From Syngnathus acus (Eukaryota; Chordata; Actinopteri; Syngnathiformes; Syngnathidae): a DNA stretch of 64,000 nt. The stretch is from contig NC_051101.1 in the NCBI RefSeq assembly GCF_901709675.1, forward strand, positions 5,974,501-6,038,500. The letters are read 5' to 3'. The notes beneath the pieces were generated by a model. The model was not told the DNA's origin and searched no databases. It was given only the letters and a program-made list of their open reading frames with translations. This document shows positions 32,821 through 46,894 of this stretch, in pieces; the stretch's first letter is position 1, and every line of letters starts with the position of its first letter. A program made the translations under genes and the position numbers.

Positions 32821-35138
32821 TTCTGGGATCCCAACCACAGTGATACAACATGCTCATCTCAGCTATGATTTTTTTTTATGCCAACAAGAGAAAAATGTGG
32901 TAGCATTTGACAAGAAAATTGGTTTCAACCAATTCTAATCGTCCAATAATCCGTCCAGAATGCCAAATTTCTGAGAGTGCTGAGGTTAAAGTTGCTTGCC
33001 TACCACCGATGTAGCATAATTCAGTCAATATGCAAATGCGAGATGTCCTGTATGAGTGTGTTGGTGTGAACTGGTAGCACGAGGCTGAACCAAACTGCTT
33101 CAGCCCAATTATTCTGATGGTGATAAGCGGTGCAGAACTGCAAAGTCAATCCTGATTTAATCACGCAATTTGGGTCAGTCCATTTTGGCTGCAGCTGCGC
33201 ACCTCAACATCATCATTAAGGCCATGCAGCTCTCACCTTGCAAAGACATAGATGAAGATCGTGCTATTTTTTCCCAGCGCAATCTTCATCTTTGTCCAGC
33301 AGAACCATGTCCCACTCTTGGACCGTGAGCTCCCTGAGAGGGAGATTCGCCGTAAAAATTTGTCCATGATTCGAAATCAGAAATGCAACTTTGTGCAGTT
33401 TAAGATTTCACTTCCGAGCTCTCTGCCTGTGGGACCTGGTCCTTGGGCTTTTCATCAGCTGCCATTTTCGACGGCATGCAGTAATTTCATGGCTCATTGC
33501 AAGCGCTGAAAACCTTTGAAACTGCAAATGTTAACTTTGCCTGGCCTGGAGCCATTTAGGAAGCGATTAATTTAGCAAACAGAAGTGAGCCACTTTCTCC
33601 TCCTAGTCTGCGCATAATTTTTTTAGGGTGGGGGGTCTCATCTATCTGTATTTGCGTAAGAGTGAGCAATGTAATGACAGTTCCTGTAATTGTAGAGTGT
33701 GAAAATGGTTCCTACCTCGCTTGCACTATCATCTCCATCTCTCCTGGCTCAGCCTTGACAGTCTTGTACAGTGAGCGAACACACAGATTGAGAAAAGTCA
33801 CTTACAAAAAAAATCACTTACAACATGCTTGACCTTAGTTGTTGTTGCGAGCTGTTGAAGCACATTACAGAGGCCGTGTGCAGTTTCAGCACCTCTGCGA
33901 TTGTGGTTGAGAGCATATTTGCAAGCCACTGACTGATTTCCTGATCATGACTAGAAGCGGAAAAGTGTAAGAAGCAGCAATGAAGACATTGTTGGAAGTG
34001 TGAATCTTGCTGGCTGTGACACACCGAAGAAATAGTGCATCTCCCTGTGAGTGTGTTTGCCCAGTATTCCTTGAGGCTTTTTTTGTTTCACACTCTGTGC
34101 AGTTAGGCATGGGAGAGGCAGACGGCAGCGGGTCGACCAGCCTTCCCCTACAGCTGTCCTACTCCATTCTGGCACCCTGCTCCACAAAGCCAATATGAAA
34201 ACAAATTCTCGACCCTCATCGCAATTAATTTTAAAAAAGAAATGTTCATCTTCACAGCATTAAACACCTCGTTGTGTGTGTATATATATATATATATGCT
34301 GCATTCAGGAAAGAACTGCTTCCTTACCTGCATAGCCTCTCGGTACATCTGCATCCTGTTTTAACATGGCCACTCTGCCAGACAATTTAGTTCACTGAAA
34401 GCCATTCGCAATAACTATGGAGTACTACATTCCAGTGTTCAAACATTTCGTCCCTCTTCTTATCATAAAAGTCCCACATGTCCTGGCAACATCCACAAAA
34501 TGAAATAAGGAAGATAAATGTATCCTAATTACGTCCCTGGGACAATGTTGTTTGACGGCCCAAGATGTCAAATTAAATACTAGTTTGATTCTGTAAAAGT
34601 GGTGTCAAGGCCTTATTTTTACATTGCGCGTACATGGAGAGAACTGTAATTACTGAGTGGAACTGACATCAGAAATTAAGCAAATTGTAAAAGGTCTTTA
34701 AATGGGTTTGAGCCATGAATTAAAAAGACCATTGAGTGCGAAGAGGCAGGTGTTATCCTCACTGCCAATAACAAATAGGAAGAGCATGTGCATGTGTGTG
34801 TGGGATGAATAATGTTCAAAAGGGAGGGGGGGATGCAGGTGTGTGCTGTTATCTGTGGACAATCCCAAGTCATTACCAAGTGAAATTGTATTTAGCTGAT
34901 GTTCCTGAGCTTTAGCACTAATTCGTAGCGTATTGTTCCATAAATAAGCGCTGATAAACCAATGTGCTCTTTAAGTGCAAGCTGTTATTTGGCAGCAAAT
35001 TAAGTCATTCTTGGTGAGTTCCTGGCTGCAATGTTCTACTTTGTGTATTGTATAACAATGCGTGTTTCTAAAATATAAACCTAGTCACTGCAGCATGTTC
35101 AAGTACTAATTTTCAAGAAAGTGTTCCAGTTTCAGGAT

Positions 35139-35325
35139 GGGGTGGCACATTTGCGTCATAATTAGGAGATCCCTGTTTGAAACTCACTTCGTGTGGAGTT
35201 GACATGTTCCAGTTTTCTCCCACATTCCAAAAACTGTCTGTATGGAGATCAGTCCAGTGCATACTCGACTATTGTCAAAAATTAGCGGGGATAGGGTCCA
35301 CGACTCCAATTTGGGCAAGCTGTTA
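35139..35325 (+). mobile_element. degraded V-SINE-like copy
   Basis: GGGGTGGCACATTTGCGTCA may be the decayed tRNA-like head. It is followed by GAAACTCACTTCGTGTGGAG, TTCTCCCACATTCCAAAAAC and then GCGGGGATAGGGTCCACGAC. The order of parts is the same as in the element at 2108-2430. Many substitutions and internal deletions mark it as old. Confidence 0.7.
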
Positions 35326-38300
35326 AAAAAACAAAAAAACAAAAACAGACTACAGATTTGTGGATATTGACTTTTTCCACATGCTTTAATTTATTTTAAT
35401 TTAGAGCACGAACCTATAGTTAAATATTTGCACCAGTAATTCCATAATACAGCAGAGGCTCGTTTCACCCCATTTTGTGCTGGCACATTATTTTCATGTT
35501 TTTTTTTTTCCTTTCCAACGGACGAGTGTCTGGTCTTTCAGTGTGCCAAGAGAAATGTAAAAGTGATGAGAGGTCATGTGGACACAGGGCCAGTATGAGG
35601 ATGGAACAAATTCCTATCTTGTTGCAGCTATTTCCATCTATTTAATCAGAGTTCTCCTCGATGCCAGCTTACGTCACGGTTTCACTGGGACGTTGTATTA
35701 GAGGCATGTGAGATTATTCCTGCAATCTCAAAGGCACAATAACCTTTTGAAAGGAAAAAAAATCTGAATTTAAAGTAATTAAGTACATTATCAGCATTGA
35801 GGTTAATTAGTGAGAGCAAATGTGCTCTAGTAGCAATGCAACAGACAAATGTATTTGTATTTTTTCCCTCTTTTGGGCCACACTTGTGCACGTTACACGT
35901 ACATACTCTTTGACCATGAGTGGTTGATTTCACTGTTTGCGGCTCTGATATTGATTAAACAACTTGGAATCCAGTTTAATTAATGAGAACTATCAGGAGT
36001 TCAAAGCTATTTAGTTGAATTTTGCCCTTCTGTCCCATTTTTTTGTACACAATCACAGAACTTAATAGAATTCTAGCATTACTGCAGTGAATAACATTAA
36101 AACAATCTTTGGGTCTTAGCCCTTATGAGAGGCATTTTTGTGTATAAGCACACACAATTTGAGAGTTGATATACTGTATACCGTTTGCCAGTGTTTATCC
36201 ATTAACATGAAAGGAGTGGCAAGCCGCAATATCACACAATACAGTGGAAACAACATGGCCACTCGCTATATCTCGCAAATGCAGCTGAGCCTGAAATGGC
36301 ACATTGACAACAACATATATAGCTGCTGTGTAGAAACAAAAGGCAAGGCATTTATAATTATTGACAAGCGACATATATTTACTTTTCCTCATTTCAAAAT
36401 GATAAGGTTTTCAAGCACCACTCACTGTCTGCATTGTGAAGATGTCCCTATCAAAAAGTACAGACATACCTGTTTGTTCACAAGGGCTCGCCATTCAAAA
36501 TCCCTCCTTAGTGCACACAGCAGCTATTAACAAACTTAATGTTTGTTTTTCTTCAAATCAAAGGTGCATTACTTTTTTGAATCACTTCTTTATTTGCAAT
36601 GTTGAATTAAGAATGAAGAATATCTGATATTTGTTATCAGCAGGGTGGTACCTGGACCTACAAGTTTAATTTTGTCCATCCCATTTATTTTGTTTTGGTT
36701 ACATCTTTGAGTTTCATGAGAAAATGATGCCCGCCAAGCACGGCAATCAAGTAAACAATAGAAATCGGGTCATGACGTTCTCACGTTGACATCATTAGGT
36801 TCTTGCATTTTGGACCTAAACAGTAGGCATTTCTAAAACTACTCAATACTATCAGAGAAAAATGCTGATGTGAATTTTATATCCAGAAAAAAAACATGAG
36901 TGCCAGTATTTGCTTCATTGTTAGAGTCCCTTAAAGTGGCGGTTTTCCTTTCCTTCAATCTGATAGTGTTCGGTTGTTTTTCTTTAATGTGTTAATAGTG
37001 TATATTTGGAACTGCTCCATATGTAAAGTGCCTTAAGATAATATGAGTTTGAGTTCCTCATATTCACTGTTAATGACTTTTTCTTTGTCATTGATATCCA
37101 GATATTTACCAGCCATAGAGGCTAGGATATTCTGCAAGACAATCACAGTGCTGCCATTTTCTACACAAGTGGAAGGGTCTTTGAGGTCGGGTGGACCTCA
37201 TGAGGCACCTGCGGCTGTGACCTCATCACTTTATCACATATCATGTTATCACCTTCAGCTCTACATCAAGCCCTCGCCGACAGATTCCATCTGTCATCTC
37301 TGAGCGAATCTTACTATAATTTACTCCAGGCCAATCTCAGAGCAGATTCCGTTTTTTTCTGCCTAGTCATGGCTCTCTCTGTTTGCTGCAAAGAGGGAGT
37401 GAGGTCCCTATCTCAGATGTAATATTACATGAAAGTTAGGTGCTTCTTTTACAGTAGTTTGATTCACCTTCGACGTAAAGATGACTCACTGTTCTGCTCG
37501 CTCGCTGAAACCCAAGTCATCTAGGTGACAAGCATCACACCCATGACAATGTATAAAAAAATAACACATAGATTCAAGTACATGCATATTAAGCACCTCT
37601 CCAATAACTTTGCAAGCAAAGAAAAAAAAAAGACATGATCATAAAACAGCACAAGTTGTATAAAAAAAAGCATAACCTAATTAGAAAGCCGAATCATCAT
37701 TAATGTCTGAATATTGAAGGAAGTGGAGAGGGATAATTAGTTGGGGCGGTTCGCTCTCATTTCCTTTACAGTCATGCTAGTAACTTAAATGGCCACCCAC
37801 ATACAACAGCTAATTGCAGGACTTCACCCCCAAGCACCCTCCTAGTCATAAAGACAACAGGGAAAGTGGCCATTTCTGCTATCCCAGGTGTCATTAATAA
37901 TACATGTCACTATTTTTCAACGCTTACACTGTCCCTGAAAACCTGAGCAAGAGTGTTCCAGCTGTTATGCAATGTGCTGTCTATCCTTCTAGCTGTAGCA
38001 GTGTACAGTACAGTTTTACGAGTAAGGTATAGATATCGGAAATCCCAGTATGGTTCTTACATATATAGTATTGTGGATTTTTGTTTGTATTTTTATTACA
38101 ACTTCAATACAATCCAAAAAATGGCCCAGTGATGAGAATTTCGGCTCTTTTTAGACAACCAGCTCTTATGGGTCAGCTAAGAAATGTCTTGTTTGGCTCC
38201 CAAATGTTAAGTGGGTTAAAAATAGTTAGATATTGAAGTGTATTAAAAAATTTCAGTCAATGTGGAATAAAACGTTTTCGTCATATTGCAAGAATACAAA

Positions 38301-39784
38301 AAAGGAGGATTCAGACACACTCGGTCACATTCCACTTCCTTGGGGAGTCATCCAGTGCACTGTTCAAGGGTAACCAACCAATGTCTTATAACTTTATTAT
38401 TCTTTCTTAATCGGTTTATAAATATTTATGATTCACCAAAGCCACCCTGACTTGCAGCTCCAGTTCCAAAGGAGTCATCGTTTGGGAAATGAGAGATAGC
38501 ATAGACAGGAGATTTGTGACAGAGCGGAGCATGAAACCCATCAGTTGATGAGTGGAAATCCCTACTTTCTAATTAATAGAGGTACACAGGCCAGAGGGAT
38601 AAGGAGGATCAGGGAAATGAAATCAGCAAAAAGATACCATCACTCATTTCTGAGGTCCATTGTCACACTTCAGAATCTGCTGTAATGAATCACTCAAGCA
38701 TTCCACAGATACATTTGAATGGTGAGTGAAAATTCATTGTCCGGTAGAGAACATTCGATAAGGATCTTTTCTTTTGCCTCTTCTTCTTCTCAGCCTCGTC
38801 TCCCGCGCTTTTGTCAAAGTGCCCTCTGATCAAAAAGCAAAATCAAGGCTCTAGCAACAGGTGCACATTCTGAAAGGCTGGCAAACTGCAAGTGGACTGG
38901 AAAGCTATCTTGGATGAGAAGAATGACCCGATAAGTTTCAAGGGATTTGCTCCATGGGGTCTTTTGAGAAAGTCGTTGTGGACTGAAATGCTGCAGAGTT
39001 TGCTCAAAGCTACAAATCTCATTTGATAGAATCATTTTACTTAGCGCATTCTTTCCGCTGTACTTTGTAGTACTGACTCTACTTTGACTAGTTTTATTAA
39101 CATACCTTAAATCCAGATGACAAAAAGTAGAGCGGTGGAAACCTCAAATTTTTGGGTGTGTGCTCCCTCTTTGGAAACATCAGTTTGGCATTTATGGTCA
39201 ATTTTTATATAATTAATTAGAATGTTTTTGTCTCAAATGTGTTTATTCAAAAAGAAACAACTTGTAATTAGCTTTAATTGGTGTGATAAAACAACAACAA
39301 AAAAGAAAAAGCGCAACACCGGACCTTACTTGAGAGCTGTGTAGTGTTGGTCAATTCCATGATGAACAGTTGTTCACTTCAAAAAGCCAGCTCTTCATTG
39401 AAAGTCTATTTGTTGTTTTTTCTTTTCTTTTTTCTGTTCCACAAATGGAGAATACTGTTCACCCATTATTTAATTTTGAGGAGAAAACACATTGAAAGAG
39501 AACCTGCGGTCGATGCACACAAATGTATTTCACTGGTCAACAAAATGTTAGTTTCTTTTAGCAGAAATGTCAGTGAACCTTTCTAAAAAAAATTAATATA
39601 GTTTTGTTTATTGTAGAATTCTATAATGGTTTTATACTATATAAAAATTTATTGGCAATAGATAAAAGAAATCCCAGAAGCGCTTAGTAACAATAATAAG
39701 TACTTCAGATTGGGGGAAGAACAGAGAGACACATTGACAGGCGGATTGGTGCTGCATCTGCAGTGGCTCTTTATTGGTCTGTGT
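35326..39784. other. intergenic DNA, no gene seen
   Basis: A 130-codon frame at 36138-36530 has no recognisable domain and biased local context is not evident, so I treat it as chance. No repeats beyond short homopolymers were seen. Confidence 0.55.
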
Positions 39785-40065
39785 GGTAAAGCGAAAAGGC
39801 AAAGCTCTCGATATCATTTACTGGTCGATCTACGTTCCTACCCTCACCTATGGCCATGAGCTGTGGGTTGTGACTGAAAGATTATGGATACAAGCTACTG
39901 AAATTAGTTTCCTCCGCTGAGTGTATGGGTTCTCCCTTAGAGATAGGGTGAGAAGCTTGGTCATCCAGTAGGGGTTCGGACTCGAGGAGTCCGATCAAGT
40001 AGCTCAGGATGCATGGAGTACTTCTGGAAACAAAGTCCAACAGGTCCGAAGGCAGGTCAAACAAC
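39785..40065 (+). mobile_element. decayed LINE fragment, ORF2 C-terminal part
   Basis: Read in one plus-strand frame it gives IIYWSIYVPTLTYGHELWVV then TERLWIQATEISFLR, a stop, VYGFSLRDRVRSLVIQ, a stop, and GFGLEES. This corresponds to the stretch after the reverse transcriptase domain of teleost LINEs (LTYGHELWVVTER...SFLRR...LSLRDRVRSSVIREG). In-frame stops show that it is dead. The clade is not assigned. Confidence 0.75.
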
Positions 40066-43000
40066 AGGTGTGGTGATAATCATATCAGATGTAAAGCATT
40101 ACTCTGGCACTGTCTTTCCATTAGCAATGCATCTACAGTAGATGCCAAACAAGGTCGAATCAGGAGTGGCTAGAATTGTCCAGGGAAGATTGGCGATAGA
40201 AGGAAAATGACATCACCAGCACGTAAAAATGGAACATGACAACAAATTGAGGGGGAATGCCTCTTTTCAGGGAGCCAAGCTTAAGTGGTTTTCGAAGAAG
40301 AGTCGAAATTCCCATCACTACATCGAAGAGATTGGCGTTAGTGATCAGGTCCACAGATTCCATGAGGAAGACTTCAGCGACGTTGGTCACAATCAAGTAG
40401 GTCGATAGGATCTTCAGGATGAAGACGATAACTGTGCAAAAAACATGGCTTGTCTCTCTCCTTTTGAAGGGTTAAGGGCAAATTTAAATTGAAGTTATGG
40501 CTAAAGGTTAGCTCAAGAAATTACAGTTCTGGCACACTCACCTGTTATTAACAAAGAATAATATGATGACCAAATTTATTTTCTTGGAGTTGTCCGATTT
40601 TGCGACGAAATGCCTTTAACATGATTTTTTTTTTTAGCTTTTTATTTACTTACAATACCCCAAAATACCCCAAATACAAATTCTTTACTTTAACCTGAAA
40701 CCAAGGAATTAAAATGTATACTTTACTCACTTAACAAAAAACAAAAAATAGAAATGTCTGCTTTTATTTTTGAGCTCTTTAATTGTGTTCATCTACCTTT
40801 CATCTTTGTCTTTGTTTTCTTTGCACCTTGTAAGAAGTTTAATAGCAGCTTGGTGACCGATAACCCGGTGCAACATATATACTTTAAAACCCTTTTTTCT
40901 GTTGATTTTTCACTTCCACCCTTGTATCCAATTGTAATTATTTATTATCCAGCCACTCAAAGTCTGCATATGAGATATGAATATAATTGTATGTTACTTT
41001 TTAATTACAGGAAAAATCTAACTTGTAGATGATGAGCTGGAAGGTGCCATTGCATTGTTATTTTTTTCATCCTCGTTTTCTGATTATGTGAGCTGGGCTC
41101 CTTTGCTAAGCGATGATAAGCAGAATTTCCATGTTCTCTGCATAATTAATCCATCTTTGCCTCTCTTCATGCCAACTCTGGCGTTATCGCCCGCACATGC
41201 CTGAATTGCAAAAGAATCCTCTCTTCAATTGGAACTTATTGATATTCTAAAAAAAAAAAAAACTGTAAATCCTCAAATTTAAGCCACAGATTGTTAAATG
41301 GATTAATTTCGCGGCAATCGCAGGCATCTAACGGGGAGACAGGCAAGGCAAATTGAAAGTGTCTCCTGTTTGTGGAGTTTTACTCCCAGATGATGGGGCT
41401 TAATGGCATGTTTTTATTTCGAGTGTAAAATTACCATTTATTTGCATGCCATAAAATACTTTTATACGGTTGAAAATTCAGAGGAATTCCTTTCAATGGC
41501 TGTCTTTGGCTTTGTGATAACAACTTCAGCTTCCCACATCTGGACACTTTTGATAGTGGGTGAAAGGAATGTCTGAATATTTAAAATGTTTATCTGTTTT
41601 CATCAATGGTTTCACCATTAAGGATGGCTGTGCCGTTTGCATGGAGCTTGGCAGATGTAGATTTATTTTCTGAGCTGTCTACGGCCTGCCTTTCTCTGAA
41701 TACATTGGATTTTTCCATTTTACGCTGCACTGATGCCTCTGCATATGTAATAAACCAGCAGACACACTTATAAAATACATCAACAGACGTTATTATGATG
41801 GTGTTTTCCAATGTGAGTCTAGCATATAAGAATAGGGTTCAGGACAGGATGGATTCACAACGCATATGGAATCTATATATATTATACTTGACCTTTCAGA
41901 AATTAATGAGGGATAATAACTGGATGTCAAAATTGCACATATTCATTTAAAAAATCTCTAATCAAAAAAATGTATTGTCACAAAGGTAAAATACAGCAAA
42001 ATACATTAGTTTGGCTGACATGTCAACAGTGAAGAAGGTGATGGTGGAATTACCACATAAAGATACAATTTTACTAATGCCTAGTAATGTGCCCAGATAA
42101 TAGGAAAATAATCGTCATTCATTTTTTATTCGATTAACTTTCAAAACACACATTAACATATGTATACATATATCAGAAAAACATACAGTAACAAAGTACT
42201 GACTGGCATTTACATTCTATTTTTGGGGCTAGACTTCATCCTTTAAGGTATGCATAAACAAATATGCCAATAAAAGTGTGTTGTTGTTTAAACACATTAT
42301 TCTCTCAAGATACTTATAGAAATGTGAATAGTTTATATATAAAATGCAAATCAACTTTAACAAGATATAACTGAATAAATACCTCATCCTATTCAAAGTC
42401 CGCCCCTGGGGCCAATTGTGGCCCGTGTTCACATTTACACCGGTTTTGGTACCAGATGTGATCGGCCTGCTATTTTGTATCGCCGTCCTTCAGTGGCCTG
42501 CACGTCTGCTGATTTGCTAAGACACAGTGGTTGTTTTGAACAAATTCAATACCAAGAAGCACACCCAAGAGAAACATGTAAACTTTTCCTCCCTTTTCCA
42601 ATTCTAAAACAATGTTCTTAATATAACTTGATCAACTTGGGATCTCAGTGCTATGAAAGCTGAAAACAAGAATTTAAGAGAAGTATTTATAGATTATCGG
42701 GTAGCTTTTGAGAAAAGAGGCGGTTGCTATATTCAATTGAGTGCTTATAATGCGACAAGCTGCATTTCTTCACTTTCAACTGTCTGATCAATGTTCTTCT
42801 GTCTTAATGAAGCAAACTAATTACGTTCTTGAAACTGAAATAGGGTATTTAGTAATTTAATCCATTAAAAGGCATTTGTTATCCCCTAGAGGTACTACAA
42901 TCTCAGATTTGACCACATAATAGGAAACTGAGATTAGAAGAAGTAAATGCTACCCTGATTCTCTCTCCCTCCTCCTGCTCCTTCATTTAGTGTTACAGTC

Positions 43001-46000
43001 GCAGACATGCTGTGTTCATCCAAACTTATTTTTTGTGTTATTGCTTCTCAATTCTATTCTTCTGGTAAAAACGTTGTGGATTCGTAGAATTTCTTTTTTT
43101 TTCTTTTTTTTTTAACATAAATGTGATTTTTGTAGGCATTCTATATTAACATTTGATTTTAGTTGTAGCAGACATGATATTTGGAAAGAGATGGTGGGTT
43201 GGGGTGCGGGCGTGCAAGACGGTGGTGTAGAGAATAAAGCCTCTTGGAAAGAAGTACCACTGAGGCCTCCAGGCCCGCGGGTGGTTTTAGCAGCTTAGCC
43301 AGCAGAGTGGGCACTCTCTCAGACATCTGTTTGCTTGCTGCTGCAGGAGCTGCTGGTCTGCTGGATGGATGGACGGATGGGCTCAACCGCAACCTGCATC
43401 CGGACAACAGCAACTCCAATTTGCAAGAACTCTTAAAAAAACTGTAGATCACATTAAAGTAATATTAGATCTTAAACCAAAAATGTTATCTTGAGATAGG
43501 TGGCACCGGCCCACATGGACACGCGTGTGTCCAGTCACAAACACACACATGCACACATACGCACACACTCACTCCTTTGGAGACAAACCAATCCCCAACA
43601 GCCAGAGGGTGTCACCACAGCAGGCAAAATCATAACACTGCTGTCCAACTTCAGCTGCTGAGGCGGCTCTTTAAGGATGTAGTTCCTGTCCCAGGGATAG
43701 CTGTCACTCCCAGTGCCACCGGACATGTGTGATCTTCTCAAAGACATCAACCTAGTAATTTGTCATGGCCAGCACTGTGACATACATGCTGCACATGCAG
43801 CACAGCTGCTCACTTGCATGCAGTGCAAGAGGGAGAACGCAGCAATATGTAATACTGTATTTCATTCAGGAAAAATGAACACAATGATATTTTTTCAATC
43901 TTTACGAATTTCGTTAAGTTGTTGAAATATCAAAAGAGAAAGAAAAAAATACTTTGGAATTTCATCTACAACTGTATGGGGAAGACATTTTAAATATCAA
44001 TCCAGTAAACAATTTCATTTGTATTTATTATTTTAGTATTTATTTTTTTTAGCTTTATAGTTATAAGCAACAAGCCAACTGGGTGTCTGTGATAGGGACG
44101 TGTCTCATCAAATATGGACAGTAATTAAAAAGATCATCATGTCAATATATTTGTGTCATCTATGATAATATAGAATGTGAGTGTGATTTTCAACGTAAAA
44201 AGTGGTGACATGGTTTTTCCTATTGCGTCTTGTTTGTGTTCAGGCCTTAAGCAAATACTGAGGAATGTACTCACTTAATTGGAGCCAAAATTATAAATAT
44301 ATGTCAATGTTAATTTTAAAAATAGTTAGCGGTTTGATTTTTCTCCCCCAACTATTTACCTGCAACAGAATTTTTCCTCCCTGGATTTAACCATACAGTA
44401 AATTAAGCGTTAAAAATAAGTTGGCTAGCATGCAGTTTTTGCTCTTGTCTATTAAGTGTGTAATTTCATGATTCACTTACGTCCATTGTGAAAGCACAAT
44501 TGAGTAATCGATCAACTTTTAACAGACTCGTGGTCCATTAAAAGACACACACAAATAAATAGAGCAGTCATTTTTGTGAAATCAGCCAACTTGTGATGTA
44601 AATAATCACATTAGTGTAGTAGTATGGAACTTTGTCAGTAAAAACTAAAATGGCACAATTAGACAGTTTTGGGTGAGCCACTGAAAGATTTAAGCACGAT
44701 GCAGCCCCAGACAACAAGCCTTCCCTGCACTGACACTGAACGACAGTCGCCAGATGTGACTTGGCAGTTGTAATCAAATGATTTAGCACATCAAATCAAC
44801 CTTTCCCCTAATAATCTGATTATGTGGCTACACTGTGCAACATCCCAACAGCATACAGTATACCTTAACCTATTAATATGGCCAACCTTGTGTCAGTGAT
44901 TTCCCCTGTGATGGAAACAGTATCATGTTAATTATCACAACCATCTGGTCTGAGCAGTGAGGACAAAAAAAACTCCCTCTCTCACTGGTGCAGACTCGTA
45001 CCTGTCAATCACACACCGCTTCAAACAAGTCACTGAGGCTCAGAAACAGCAACGAACAACCGTGCTGCAGTCATAGGATTTAGCAGTGGCGTTAAATTAA
45101 TCTTCAGATGGTAATTTTACTCTCTCTCATGCAAAAAGTGTGTGATTCTGCCATTGTTGTTTTTATTATTATTAAAGATTTGAGCCTGGAAGAGCATGAA
45201 TATGATCAGTACATTGCAGTGTACAATTTATGAGTTAGTTGACAGTACAATGTTTAATCTCATCAGATCTTTCAAAGATTGTCTCTGATTGTAAGATAAA
45301 TAAACAGTTATTCTGTAAATTTTGCACAAACGTAACCCAATAGAAAGTGATAATCAATTTGAAAAAAAAAATCATTCTGTCAACCATTACCATTGAATGA
45401 AAATTGAACTGATTTTATAAATATCAATTCATACACTGTGCATGGTGAATATGAAACAACTCATGATTTTGACAGCGATGATTTACTGTTCATAACTGCC
45501 ACTGCCATTTGGCTCATTATGCATCGTATGCAAGGAAAGAATTAAAGAGAGCTTTTACTGGAAACTGGAGCCACCAGAGGATAGAGGGGGAGCACGGGAT
45601 GAGAAGGCTTGCAAAGCAGATGCTCTTATGGAGGTGAACCACCACTGACCGTCTGTCACATGAATTATTCCGTAGTTTCAGACTCCATTCCAAAGTTGTG
45701 GAATTGGGTTATGAGATAATTTCACAGGCCACTTGCTTGTCTTCCTTTACAGTCCAACAGGCTAATTGAAGAGAGTGATTTCAAGTTTGGGCAACAATTC
45801 ACAACATGGGAGTCACTCTCCGAAAAGTTATGGTTCCCCCCCCCCCCCCATGTATATTTTTACACACATTTTAGGCAGACTTTATATAGTGTGAGAGAAA
45901 TGTGGATCACTCGTAGCGGCACTTATTATTAATACATACACACTATATATATATAAATCTCAAAAAAAGGTGAGGGTTCCAAATTGCATTAAAATCTAAA

Positions 46001-46400
46001 TGTCTGTCATTATGGGTCAAATTCAGAGAGTATAGTGCACTTGGGAACAAACAGCCAGAAGGTGAAAAAAATATTTATATTTCTAATTTTGTGGTGACCA
46101 TGATACAGCATTAGGTTTAACTTTAATGTAATTTTATTTCGGGCGAGCTAGGGAGGTTCTACAAATTCCCTGTGTTTGGATTAACAAAGACAAGTAAAAA
46201 CCAGCATTGCAATACCAATTTCAGGTAGTTCATAGAAATTAATATTTTTTCATATGTTTTGATTCAAAGTCTAAAAGCATTATAATTATTGCATTATTAT
46301 TATTATTATTATTATTATATTATTGTTGTTGTTGTTGCTTTTTTGACTAATGCATTTGATTGCAATATGCGAGTGTAATCTTTTTAAAACTAGATCCTGA
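40066..46400. other. intergenic DNA upstream of zfpm2
   Basis: No exon is supported. A minus-strand frame continuing through 40160-40396 (FDVVMGISTLLRKPLKLGSL) is unexplained and might be repeat-derived. A poly-C run of 14 lies at 45836-45849, and ATT then GTT trinucleotide runs at about 46293-46338. A SINE-type GGAT stub lies at about 43363-43380. Confidence 0.5.
46293..46338. repeat. (ATT)n followed by (GTT)n
   Basis: About eight ATT units and then five GTT units, separated by ATATTATT. This is a compound trinucleotide microsatellite. Confidence 0.9.
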
Positions 46401-46559
46401 ACTAAACATCTAATTTTGCCAATAGTATCTATTGACAAGCTGTCAATTACATGTCAACTAAAGTTCAGAGAGCCTCGGCTACGGTGGCCGATGAGGAACA
46501 AACCTTATCATCAAACAAAAGCGCAAAACGCCGTCACCTCCAGTCAGAGCACGCGGAGA

Positions 46560-46894
46560 AGCTCAGCAGCCTCATTACCGAAAGGAAAGCGAGGAGAGGG
46601 TGAGAGGGAGACAGCGACAGAGAGGGAGAGAGAGCGTGCGAGCATGTGAGAGGAAGAGAGAAAGGGAAAAGAGAGAGGGGCAAAGCCAAAGCCAGAGCCA
46701 GGAGACCAGAAAGATAAAGCGACGACAGACGGAACGATAGACGTAAAAAAAAAGTATATAGCCGCTTTCTCTTCTTTTCCCCCTTGTCAGTTACCACCAG
46801 AAAAAAAACAAAAAACAAAAACTGCTTGGATGAACCAAAACCTATCGCTCTGTCAACACTACACCTGGATTCACTGACCGGCCACGCAGCAGGC
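46560..46894 (+). promoter_or_regulatory. zfpm2 5' leader/promoter-proximal region (limits uncertain)
   Basis: The sequence directly before the zfpm2 start is strongly purine-rich on the plus strand (about 46570-46700, GAGA-type), then mixed. A TATA-like GTATATAG lies at 46754-46761 after an A run, but no start site can be fixed from sequence. If transcription starts upstream of 46640, the leader contains an ATG-TGA start-stop at 46644-46649 and a 15-codon upstream frame at 46830-46877. The limits given here are an inference. Confidence 0.45.

Larger units (their letters stand above)
29556..35138. other. intergenic DNA, no gene seen
   Basis: Only simple repeats are recognisable: a (TCAG)n run at 30009-30048, an 18-base poly-G at 32794-32811, an A run near 32393-32407 and a TA tract near 34280. 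No reading frame here resembles a known protein. Confidence 0.55.

Noticed and set aside
36138-36530. 130-codon plus-strand reading frame
   Set aside because: The translation matches no family I know and shows no domain-like pattern. Chance openness is the simpler reading.
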